This document shows positions 35,880-41,899 of a stretch of 41,899 bases of DNA, piece by piece. This DNA comes from Phenylobacterium sp. (GTDB lineage: Bacteria; Pseudomonadota; Alphaproteobacteria; Caulobacterales; Caulobacteraceae), in NCBI RefSeq assembly GCF_025351295.1, contig NZ_JANXWD010000076.1, positions 1-41,899 of the forward strand. Direction: 5' to 3'. Under the pieces are notes generated by a model that saw only the letters and a list, made by a program, of their open reading frames with translations, had not been told where the DNA came from and ran no database searches. The stretch's first letter is position 1; each line of letters starts with the position of its first letter. The position numbers were made by a program, and so were the translations under genes.

Positions 35880-36221
35880 ATGCCCAACGACACCGACATT
35901 TTCGAGACGCTGCGCCAGGAGCTGCGCCGTGGATCGCTGATCCTGGCGGTGCTGGGCCAGCTTAAGGCCGAGCACTACGGCTACACCCTGCGCAAGGCGC
36001 TGGCCGAGGCCGGGGTCGAGATCGATGAGGGCGCGCTCTACCCGATGCTGCGGCGGCTGGAGTCCCAGGGGCTTCTGACCAGCGAATGGCGCGAGGAGGA
36101 GCGGCGCAACAAACGCTTCTACACGCTGTCGACCGAGGGCCGCGCCGTGCTGGATCGCCTGATTGCGGAGTGGACCGGCCTCAACGCCTCGGTCGACGCC
36201 ATCCTGAGGAACAAGTCATGA
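35880..36221 (+). CDS. PadR-family transcriptional regulator
   Basis: About 113 residues. The winged helix is clear: LRQELRRGSLILAVLGQLKAEHYGYTLRKALAEAGVEIDEGALYPMLRRLESQGLLTSEW followed by KRFYTLSTEGRAVLDRL. The start may be 35880 or 35865; neither has a good ribosome-binding site. Its TGA overlaps the next ATG (ATGA), the common PadR/membrane-protein pair in which PadR controls the operon. The signal is unknown. Confidence 0.93.
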   Translation: MPNDTDIFETLRQELRRGSLILAVLGQLKAEHYGYTLRKALAEAGVEIDEGALYPMLRRLESQGLLTSEWREEERRNKRFYTLSTEGRAVLDRLIAEWTGLNASVDAILRNKS

Positions 36222-37192
36222 AGGACCTGCTGGACCGCTACCTGGCGGCCGTGGCGCGGGAGCTGCCCGCTCGTCAGCGCGCCGACATCGCCGCCGAGCT
36301 GCGCGACGAGCTGCTGACCAAGATCGAACTGCGGGAGGCGGCGCGGGGCCGGCCGCTGGACCGCGGCGAGCTCGAAGCCCTGCTGATCGAGGTCGGCAAT
36401 CCGCTGATCGTGGCCGGCCGCTACCGCAAGGTGCAGCACCTGGTGGGGCCGGAGATCTTCCCCCTGTGGTGGTCGGGGCTGAAGGTTACGCTGGGGGTCA
36501 TCGCGGCGGTCTACCTGGTGATCGTCATCGTCCGCGCGGCCTTTACCGGGACGGCGACCCATGCCGAGGACGCGGTCCCCAGCCTACTGACATCGATGAT
36601 CTTCGCCTTCGGGATCGTCACTCTGGTCGCCGTGGCGGTCGAGCGGCTGAACCTGCAGCGGTTCGTCTATCGTTGGCGTCCGCGCCAGCTGCCGCCGGTC
36701 GGGGCCCGGGCCAAGTCGCCGTTCGAACGGGTGGTCGAGATCGGGATGGGGGCGGTGTTCCTGCTGTGGTGGACCGGCGCGATCCAGCTGCGGGGCTGGT
36801 TGCCCGCCATGGGCGTCCTGGTGGTCGACCTGGCCCCGGTGTTCGCGGTCTACTTCTGGCCGGTCCTGGCCTATTCGGCCTTCGAGCTGGTCATCAACCT
36901 GACGGCGCTGCTGCGGCCGGGCTGGGTGCGGCTGAACGCGGCGGTGACCGTGGTCAGGTCGCTGGCCGGCGCGGGTCTGACCGCGTCGCTGCTGCAGGCG
37001 GGCCACTGGCTGGAGATCAGCTCAGGGCGCCTGCCGGCCCTGGTCGTGGAGCGCGCGCAGACCCAGTTCGACCTGGGCCTGAACGTGGCCCTGGTGGCCA
37101 CGGTGGCCGGCTTCGCCATCGCGGCCGCCCTGGACGCGCGACGGCTGTGGCTCGTGATCCAGGACGCCCGGGCCTATCCGTACGCCCGCTAG
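36218..37192 (+). CDS. Membrane protein with N-terminal HAAS-like domain, PadR partner
   Basis: 324 residues from an ATG overlapping the PadR stop. The first 75 residues are a soluble helical domain (MKDLLDRYLAAVARELPARQRADIAAELRDELL...LEALLIEVGNPLIVAGRYR), similar to the HAAS/DUF1700 N-terminal domain that accompanies PadR genes. Then come about six or seven membrane segments. These pairs are linked with envelope stress or small-molecule responses in other bacteria; no specific role can be given here. Confidence 0.85.
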   Translation: MKDLLDRYLAAVARELPARQRADIAAELRDELLTKIELREAARGRPLDRGELEALLIEVGNPLIVAGRYRKVQHLVGPEIFPLWWSGLKVTLGVIAAVYLVIVIVRAAFTGTATHAEDAVPSLLTSMIFAFGIVTLVAVAVERLNLQRFVYRWRPRQLPPVGARAKSPFERVVEIGMGAVFLLWWTGAIQLRGWLPAMGVLVVDLAPVFAVYFWPVLAYSAFELVINLTALLRPGWVRLNAAVTVVRSLAGAGLTASLLQAGHWLEISSGRLPALVVERAQTQFDLGLNVALVATVAGFAIAAALDARRLWLVIQDARAYPYAR

Positions 37193-37199
37193 CGCCTTT

Positions 37200-37289
37200 C
37201 ACTTGAACCAGATAAAAAGGCTCTACCTCTTTGAGTTAGAGCGCGTCGGGCGGCGAAACCGGGATCCACTTTCGCCTGACACGCTCTAG
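37200..37289. repeat. Dispersed palindromic intergenic repeat, copy B
   Basis: Read on the minus strand this matches copy A (8431-8547) over about 90 bases: GAGCGTGTCAGGCGAAAGTG, then CGGTTTCGCCGCCCGACGCG and so on, with roughly ten differences. It has the stems of the first half of copy A but only one arm of the CTGGTTCAAGTG stem. It follows the membrane protein gene. Confidence 0.88.
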
Positions 37290-37363
37290 AAGCCGTGCGC
37301 GGCGTTCGCCGCGACCAGCAGGACGCCGGCCAGGGTGGCCAGGGCCAGGAAGAGATTGCGCAT
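37286..37363 (-). CDS. 25-residue hydrophobic peptide
   Basis: ATG 37361-37363 to TAG 37286-37288 gives MRNLFLALATLAGVLLVAAN plus AAHGF. A purine-rich GGGGAAGCGCAGG stands upstream. The start resembles a signal peptide or a small lipoprotein such as an entericidin. The stop codon lies within the outer CTAG of repeat copy B, so the gene may have been cut short by the repeat. The small size makes the call uncertain. Confidence 0.35.
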   Translation of the reverse strand: MRNLFLALATLAGVLLVAANAAHGF

Positions 37364-37857
37364 CCTGCGCTTCCCCGTTGTTGCTCGACGAGTCTTACGC
37401 AGCAAGACGGGCGCCAGATGCGGCCGCCCGCCGCAAGCACAGGCCGCAAGATTCGCCACAGTTCGCCTCAGGCGCGAATGAGGTAAACGAACGTGGTTGC
37501 AGAAGACTTGCGCGTCCATCGAAGACTAGATGCAGATACCCGGGAACTTTCCGGAATTCCCGTGGGTTGTCAGGGTTCTGCGGGGGCAGGTCGTGCTGGC
37601 GCAGCCCCGGCTGAGCCGGCGACGTTAATGCTGCGGCGCAAAAAAGTGTTGCCAGAGACCGGTGCGGCATTCATAAACCCTTCATCAATTGCCGTCGCCT
37701 GACCCACGGATCTCCGGTCAGGCCTGCCGGCGGACGCTACCAGCACGAGCAGGGGCGGCCGCGGCGACAATGAGTTGGGGGGCAGTTCGCCCTCGCCACT
37801 GAGGACCGCTCAATTTTGAAATCTGGAACGCAGGCGCGCGCCGAATGGCGCGTGCCG
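37364..37857 (+). other. 494-base gene-free region upstream of the SleB-like gene
   Basis: No credible gene. It is less GC-rich in part (37640-37700). It has an inverted repeat CCTGACC (37698-37704) with GGTCAGG (37716-37722), 11-base loop, and CGGGAA...TTCCCG around 37551-37572. It probably contains the promoter of the hydrolase gene, which I cannot place. Confidence 0.45.
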
Positions 37858-38703
37858 ATGAGCGCCGCTTTGTGGGGTGCAGGCATCGGCCTGGCCCTTG
37901 GCGCAACCTATCTCGCCGCCGGAATGGGCGAGCGCGCCGCGGACCATGCCCGCGCCGAACGGATGGCCGCGGCCGCCCAGGGCGGCTACGGCGACGCCCA
38001 TGGCGCCAGCCTGCAACGATACGGCCGTGCCGCCCGGGCAGATGCGCGGGCGCTCGCCGCCCAGCATCGCGCCGATCTCGAATGCCTGACCGACGCGGTC
38101 TATTACGAGGCGCGCAGCGAGAGCCCCCGCGGCCAGGCCGCCGTGGCCCAGGTGGTGCTGAACCGGGTCAAGCACCCGGCCTTCCCGAAGTCCGTCTGCG
38201 GCGTTGTCTTCCAGGGTGCCCGTCACGCCGGCTGCCAGTTCAGCTTCGCCTGCGACGGCTCGATGCGACGAGGCCGCGAGGCCCTGGCCTGGGACCGTGC
38301 TCACGCCGTGGCCGCCCGCGTCCTGGCCGGCGCGGTGGCCAGCAGCATCGGCGCCGCTACCCACTACCACACCACCGCCGTCTCGCCGTTCTGGGCGCCG
38401 CAGATGCTGCGGGTCGCCACGGTGGGCGCGCATGTGTTCTACAAGTTCTCGCCCTATCGGATCCACGCGCCGGCCGATGAGCCCCTGGTCGAGACGGCGG
38501 TGCTGATCTCCAGTCCGGCGGCCCAGGTCCCCGAACTGCGGGTATCGGCCTCGATGGAGAAGGCGATCGAGACCTCGTTGCAGCCGGTGTCCCCGGCGAC
38601 GGCGACGGCGAAGGCCGCGCCGCCGCCGGTCGCGCCGCCCGCCAAGCCGGCCGAGGCGGCGATGCTCACAGCGCCTCAGTCCGTTTCCGCAGGCGTGTCC
38701 TGA
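37858..38703 (+). CDS. Cell wall hydrolase, SleB-like
   Basis: 281 residues from the ATG at 37858 (a TTG at 37816 is an alternative). An N-terminal membrane anchor or uncleaved signal (ALWGAGIGLALGATYLAAG) precedes the hydrolase domain: ECLTDAVYYEARSESPRGQAAVAQVVLNRVKHPAFPKSVCGVVFQG...CQFSFACDG. Glu84 in YYEAR is the expected catalytic acid of this lytic transglycosylase-like fold. The C-terminal 70 residues are a Pro/Ala/Lys linker region. It probably trims peptidoglycan during growth or division. Spore germination is not implied in this group. Confidence 0.92.
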   Translation: MSAALWGAGIGLALGATYLAAGMGERAADHARAERMAAAAQGGYGDAHGASLQRYGRAARADARALAAQHRADLECLTDAVYYEARSESPRGQAAVAQVVLNRVKHPAFPKSVCGVVFQGARHAGCQFSFACDGSMRRGREALAWDRAHAVAARVLAGAVASSIGAATHYHTTAVSPFWAPQMLRVATVGAHVFYKFSPYRIHAPADEPLVETAVLISSPAAQVPELRVSASMEKAIETSLQPVSPATATAKAAPPPVAPPAKPAEAAMLTAPQSVSAGVS

Positions 38704-38806
38704 CGCGCTCCGGCGCGATCCGGTTCAACAGCGTGATGCCGCCGGCCGCCCCGGTGACGAAGATCGCGCGGCGGCCACTCGCCTGCGCCTTGCCGCTTGC
38801 CGCCAT
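38666..38806 (-). pseudogene. Short-chain dehydrogenase N-terminal remnant
   Basis: A 46-residue frame on the minus strand contains SGRRAIFVTGAAGGI, the nucleotide-binding start of SDR enzymes (usually VTGAASGIG). After TLLNRIAPERVRTRL the sequence has no SDR continuation and runs into the end of the SleB-like gene on the other strand. It looks like a decayed or truncated gene; a chance match is possible because the similarity covers only about 15 residues. Confidence 0.4.
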
Positions 38807-38864
38807 GGCCGAGTCCCGCTGAACCTGCGAACTACACCGCTTACGCCTCGAGGGGGTAAATCGG

Positions 38865-39428
38865 ATGACCGTGGACGCGCGACAACAGCTGGCTCAGGAC
38901 CTGCTCAACTGTCCCTACGACGACCTGACGCCGGTGCAGCGCAGCGTCATCGACCTGATCGCCACCGAGGCGCCCACCGGCCTGCATCCCGACCTGGTGC
39001 ATGACGAGCGGCGGCGGGGCGAGCGGCTGGCCGACCGGGTCGCGGAGATCGGCGGCTCCTGGGGCTTCATCATCGCGTTCGGGGCGGTCCTGGCGCTGTG
39101 GATCGGCTGGAACGTCCTGACCAAGGTCTTCCACCTAGACTTCGACCCCTACCCCTTCATCTTCCTGAATCTGGTGCTGTCGATGCTGGCGGCCATCCAG
39201 GCGCCGATCATCATGATGAGCCAGAACCGCGCCGCCGCCCGCGACCGGAAGTCGGCGGAGCACGACTATGTGGTCAACCTGCGCGCCGAGCTGGAGATCA
39301 TGCACCTGCACGACAAGCTGGACGGGGTGCGCAAGCGCGAGCTGATCGGCATCATCAAGCGACAGAACGAGAGCCTGCGGATCCTGCGCGAACAGGGGCC
39401 CCAGGTCAGGCCCGGGCCGAGCGCCTGA
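38865..39428 (+). CDS. DUF1003 family membrane protein
   Basis: 187 residues with the family core: ERLADRVAEIGGSWGFIIAFGAVLALWIGWNVL, then FDPYPFIFLNLVLSMLAAIQAPIIMMSQNRAAARDRKSAEHDYVVNLRAELEI. It has two membrane segments and a long cytoplasmic C-terminal helix. The family has no established function. GAGGGGG lies about 9 bases before the ATG. Its 3' end overlaps the convergent regulator gene by 23 bases. Confidence 0.93.
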   Translation: MTVDARQQLAQDLLNCPYDDLTPVQRSVIDLIATEAPTGLHPDLVHDERRRGERLADRVAEIGGSWGFIIAFGAVLALWIGWNVLTKVFHLDFDPYPFIFLNLVLSMLAAIQAPIIMMSQNRAAARDRKSAEHDYVVNLRAELEIMHLHDKLDGVRKRELIGIIKRQNESLRILREQGPQVRPGPSA

Positions 39429-40341
39429 GCGCCTGGGGCGGCTGGCCGAAGGCGCGCAGGAAGGCGCGGCGCATCCGTTCCGGGTCGCCGAACCCGGCGC
39501 GCTCCGCCACCCGGTCGATGGGCGCGTGGCCGGTCTCCAGCTCGGTGCGCGCGGCCTCCAGGCGCAGGCGCTCGACCGCCTTGGCCGGGGTCGTGCCGGT
39601 CTCGGCGGCGAAGGCGCGGGCGAAGTTGCGGGGGCTCATGGCGGCTTCCTCGGCCAGCCGTTCGACCGTCAGCGGCTGGGCCAGGTGGGCGCGCATCCAG
39701 TCCATCAGCTCGGCGAACCGGCCGCTGCGACCGCCCAGCTCCACCAGGGCCGAGAACTGCGACTGCCCGCCCGGCCGGCGCTGGTGGACCACCAGCTGCT
39801 GGGCCACGCCGCGGGCGACGTCGCTGCCCAGGTCCTGCTCGATCAGCGCCAGCGACAGGTCGATGCCGGCGGTGATGCCCGCCGAGGTCCAGACGTCGCC
39901 GTCGCGGATGAAGATGCGGTCGGCGTCGACCCGCACCTTCGGGTAGCGCCGGGCGAAGCGTTCGGTGCTGGCCCAGTGGGTGGTGGCGCGCCGCGCATCC
40001 AGCAGGCCCGCCTCGGCCAGCAGGAAGGCGCCGGTGCAGACGCTGGCATGGCGCCGCGCCGGCGCGCGCCGCAGCCAGTCCGTGATCTCCGACAGGGCGT
40101 CCATGTGGCGCGTGCCATTGCCGCCGGCCACCATCACCGTGTCGAACGGCCCGTCGCCCAGCGGCTCGGCGGTGAGGGCGACGCCGGCCGAACTGCGCAC
40201 CGGCCCGCCGCCGGGCGCCTGGACGCGCAGGTCATAGGCCCCCGGCCGATACCGCTCGGCGATCTCGAAGGCGCTGATCGGACCGGCCGCGTCCAGCAGC
40301 TGGAAGTCGGGGAAGATCACCAGGGCGATGTGGTGTGGCAT
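39406..40341 (-). CDS. GlxA-family transcriptional regulator (DJ-1/PfpI + AraC)
   Basis: 311 residues. Residues 1-170 form a DJ-1/PfpI-like domain (HHIALVIFPDFQLLDAAGPISAFEIAERY, with ASVCTGAFLLAEAGLLDARRATTHW around the cysteine site). The last 100 residues are an AraC-type HTH (LAEEAAMSPRNFARAFAAETGTTPAKAVERLRLEAAR...VAERAGFGDPERMRRAFLRAFGQPPQALR). It faces a broken DJ-1 gene on the other side of an 82-base gap with two inverted repeats. Such regulators often control an adjacent isonitrile hydratase-like DJ-1 gene. Confidence 0.94.
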   Translation of the reverse strand: MPHHIALVIFPDFQLLDAAGPISAFEIAERYRPGAYDLRVQAPGGGPVRSSAGVALTAEPLGDGPFDTVMVAGGNGTRHMDALSEITDWLRRAPARRHASVCTGAFLLAEAGLLDARRATTHWASTERFARRYPKVRVDADRIFIRDGDVWTSAGITAGIDLSLALIEQDLGSDVARGVAQQLVVHQRRPGGQSQFSALVELGGRSGRFAELMDWMRAHLAQPLTVERLAEEAAMSPRNFARAFAAETGTTPAKAVERLRLEAARTELETGHAPIDRVAERAGFGDPERMRRAFLRAFGQPPQALRRSARA

Positions 40342-40346
40342 GGCAG

Positions 40347-40411
40347 GTTCCGTGGGAACAATGAAATTGCAGCCAGACGGATGCGCTTCTAGGGTCGCGG
40401 CGTCAACCCTA
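40347..40411. promoter_or_regulatory. Inverted repeats in the GlxA-type / DJ-1 divergent gap
   Basis: GTTCC-GTG-GGAAC (40347-40359) and TAGGGT-10-ACCCTA (40390-40395, 40406-40411) are both candidate operator halves. The second lies just upstream of the AAGGAGG site of the broken DJ-1 gene. Confidence 0.4.
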
Positions 40412-40423
40412 AGGAGGCCGCCG

Positions 40424-40711
40424 ATGTCCGAGCTGCAGATCGTCTTCGAGCTCTATCCCGGCGTGACCCACCTGGACTTCATCGGCCCGCACCAGGTGCT
40501 GGTGCGCACGCCGAACGCCGACGTCACGGTCGCCTCGCTGGGCGGGCGGGACAGCGAGGCCGAGGGGCTGGTCTTCACCCGCCTGGCCGACCTGGCGAAG
40601 GCGAACGCTGCGACGTGCTGTGCGTGCCGGGCGGGCTCGGCGCGGCCGAGGCGATGCTGGACGCGGGGTTCATGGCGCAGATCCGCCGGCTGGGGGCCGG
40701 CGCCCGTCTAG
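40424..40711 (+). pseudogene. DJ-1/PfpI family protein (isonitrile hydratase-like), frameshifted and truncated
   Basis: From the ATG at 40424, with AAGGAGG 6 bases upstream, MSELQIVFELYPGVTHLDFIGPHQVL and VASLGGRDSEAEGLVFTRLADLA are typical of the family. After LADLA (about 40600) the frame shifts by one missing base, and the next frame continues ERCDVLCVPGGLGAAEAMLD up to GAGARLVAD. The family's nucleophile region (VCTGS...) never follows: the sequence stops being DJ-1-like at about 40712, where the opposite strand is the 3' end of nadC. So it is frameshifted and cut at its 3' end. It was the probable target of the divergent GlxA-type regulator. Confidence 0.8.
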
Positions 40712-41559
40712 TTGCTGACCGCGTCGAGGCCGATGTCCAGCACGCGGGCCGAGTGGGTGAGGGCGCCGACGCTGATGACGTCCACCCCGGTCTCGGCGAT
40801 GGCGCGGACGGTGTCGAGCGTGACGCCGCCCGAGGCCTCCAGGGTCACCCGGCCGCCGACGATGCTGACCGCCTCGCGCATGTCGATCAGGTTGAAGTTG
40901 TCCAGCATGATCACGTCGGGATCGTGCGCCAGAGCTTCCTGCAGCTGGACCAGGCTGTCGACCTCGACCTCGACCTTCACCAGGTGGCCGGCGTAGGCCT
41001 TGGCGCGGCGCACCGCCTCGCCCACCGAGCCGCAGGCCGCGACATGGTTGTCCTTGATCAGGATGGCGTCATCCAGGCCGAAGCGGTGGTTGATCCCGCC
41101 GCCACAGCGCACGGCGTACTTCTCCAGGGCGCGCAGGCCCGGCGTGGTCTTGCGGGTGTCGGTGATCCGGGCGCGGGTCCCGGCCACCGCCTCCACGAAG
41201 TCCTGGGTCAGGGTGGCGATGCCACACAGCCGGCCCAGCAGGTTGAGCGCCGTGCGCTCGGCGCTGAGGATCGCCCGTGCGTTGCCGTGCACCCGGGCCA
41301 GAGTGGTCCCGGCCGGGACCGCCTGGCCATCCTCCGCCATCGGCTCATAGACCACGGTGGGGTCCAGTTGGGCGATGGCCAGGCGCACGCAGGCCAGGCC
41401 CGCCACCACCCCGCCGCGGCGGGTGGAGAAGGCGGCGCTGAGCGTGGTCGTAGCGGGAACACAGGCCGCGGCGGTGATATCGCCAGCGCGACCGAGGTCT
41501 TCTGCCAGCGCCGCGCGGACGACGGGCGCCAGCAACAGATCCGGGATCGGGTCGATCAT
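40708..41559 (-). CDS. nadC: Nicotinate-nucleotide pyrophosphorylase (quinolinate phosphoribosyltransferase)
   Basis: Converts quinolinate and PRPP to nicotinate mononucleotide in de novo NAD synthesis. 283 residues with the expected core: [97 protein letters not shown] and [13 protein letters not shown]...[12 protein letters not shown]. The start overlaps the nadB stop (ATGA), so the two are one operon. Confidence 0.96.
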   Translation of the reverse strand: MIDPIPDLLLAPVVRAALAEDLGRAGDITAAACVPATTTLSAAFSTRRGGVVAGLACVRLAIAQLDPTVVYEPMAEDGQAVPAGTTLARVHGNARAILSAERTALNLLGRLCGIATLTQDFVEAVAGTRARITDTRKTTPGLRALEKYAVRCGGGINHRFGLDDAILIKDNHVAACGSVGEAVRRAKAYAGHLVKVEVEVDSLVQLQEALAHDPDVIMLDNFNLIDMREAVSIVGGRVTLEASGGVTLDTVRAIAETGVDVISVGALTHSARVLDIGLDAVSN

Positions 41560-41899
41560 TCGGCGGCGAACCTGAAGGCGAGGGGCTGGATCTGGTCCAG
41601 CGTGACCCGCGTACGGGCCGCGGCCTGGGCGCCCGTGAAGTCGGCGCGGAAGTGGCCGCCACGGCTCTCCTGGCGGGCGAGGCCGGCGGCGGCGATCAGG
41701 CGCGCGGCCACCAGCGGCGCGCTGCGTCCATGGGCGTGTTCCAGGGCGTCGATCAGGTCCAGCAGTCGGGCCAGGCCCGCCGCGTCGCGGATCACCCCGG
41801 CGTCGCGGCTCATGGCCTGGCGCAGGGCGGCGAGGCCGACGGCGGGCAGGCCGGGCGCGCTCACCGCCCGGCTGGCGGCCGGCGCGGGCTGTTCCGCCG
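41556..41899 (-). CDS. nadB: L-aspartate oxidase, C-terminal part (cut by window edge)
   Basis: The C-terminal 114 codons of a longer gene that begins past the right edge. The segment [29 protein letters not shown]...[21 protein letters not shown] is the typical helical end of NadB, with the conserved RxESRG(G/A)HFRxDF. NadB oxidises aspartate to iminoaspartate with FAD, the first step toward quinolinate. The frame stays open to base 41899, and the stop overlaps the nadC ATG. Confidence 0.9.
   Translation of the reverse strand, partial: AEQPAPAASRAVSAPGLPAVGLAALRQAMSRDAGVIRDAAGLARLLDLIDALEHAHGRSAPLVAARLIAAAGLARQESRGGHFRADFTGAQAAARTRVTLDQIQPLAFRFAAE

Noticed and set aside
35820..35880. CACACAG repeats as a short CRISPR array
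   Set aside because: Units are 8 bases and overlap an operator-like palindrome; repeat and spacer lengths are too small.

Overview
The window is very GC-rich DNA from an alphaproteobacterium, most likely a member of the Caulobacteraceae (Caulobacter or Phenylobacterium type). The signs are an aroB-aroK block next to xerD and accA, an IF-1 with a C-terminal tail, a PEPxxW-type C-terminal sorting signal, and palindromic intergenic repeats of a kind I associate with this group. I assign no species. I see no rRNA, tRNA, CRISPR array, phage or plasmid functions.

Layout. 1-166: the first codons of an IS110-type recombinase (minus strand) and its upstream noncoding end. 167-4673: an accessory block with a NylB-like serine hydrolase, then an AhpD-like protein and a cupin-catalase fusion on the minus strand, divergent from an AraC regulator. 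4752-8831: a DUF5367 membrane protein, a frameshifted Rieske oxygenase, a second serine hydrolase and several small proteins, including a 49-residue membrane protein. 8945-13106: cysK, infA, an HTH protein, a glycine-zipper protein with a structured leader, and two copies of a small membrane-peptide cassette (leader hairpin, 34-36 residue peptide; each ends in an intrinsic terminator). 13170-19343: a secreted protein of unknown role, a PEP-CTERM protein with five W-x-W-P repeats, an exported coiled-coil protein and a DPP-IV-like peptidase.

19583-28133 is mostly core: DUF3297, then aroK-aroB-CNNM/CBS transporter on the minus strand with overlapping stops and starts, an exported protein overlapping xerD, a tyrosine-heptad glycine-zipper protein, accA and a nitronate monooxygenase-like enzyme. 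28205-37192: threonine aldolase, epoxide hydrolase, TetR divergent from a carotenoid oxygenase abutting DUF2855, an alkylsulfatase, and a PadR/membrane-protein pair. 37200-41899: a second copy of the dispersed repeat, a SleB-like hydrolase, an SDR remnant, DUF1003, a GlxA-type regulator facing a broken DJ-1 gene, nadC and the end of nadB.

The best leads are the twin small-peptide cassettes, the W-x-W-P repeat protein, the IS110 upstream end (a possible bridge-RNA site), the nested leader structure before the glycine-zipper gene and the cupin-catalase fusion with an internal ribosome-binding site. Three genes are visibly decaying: the Rieske oxygenase, the DJ-1 protein and the SDR fragment.
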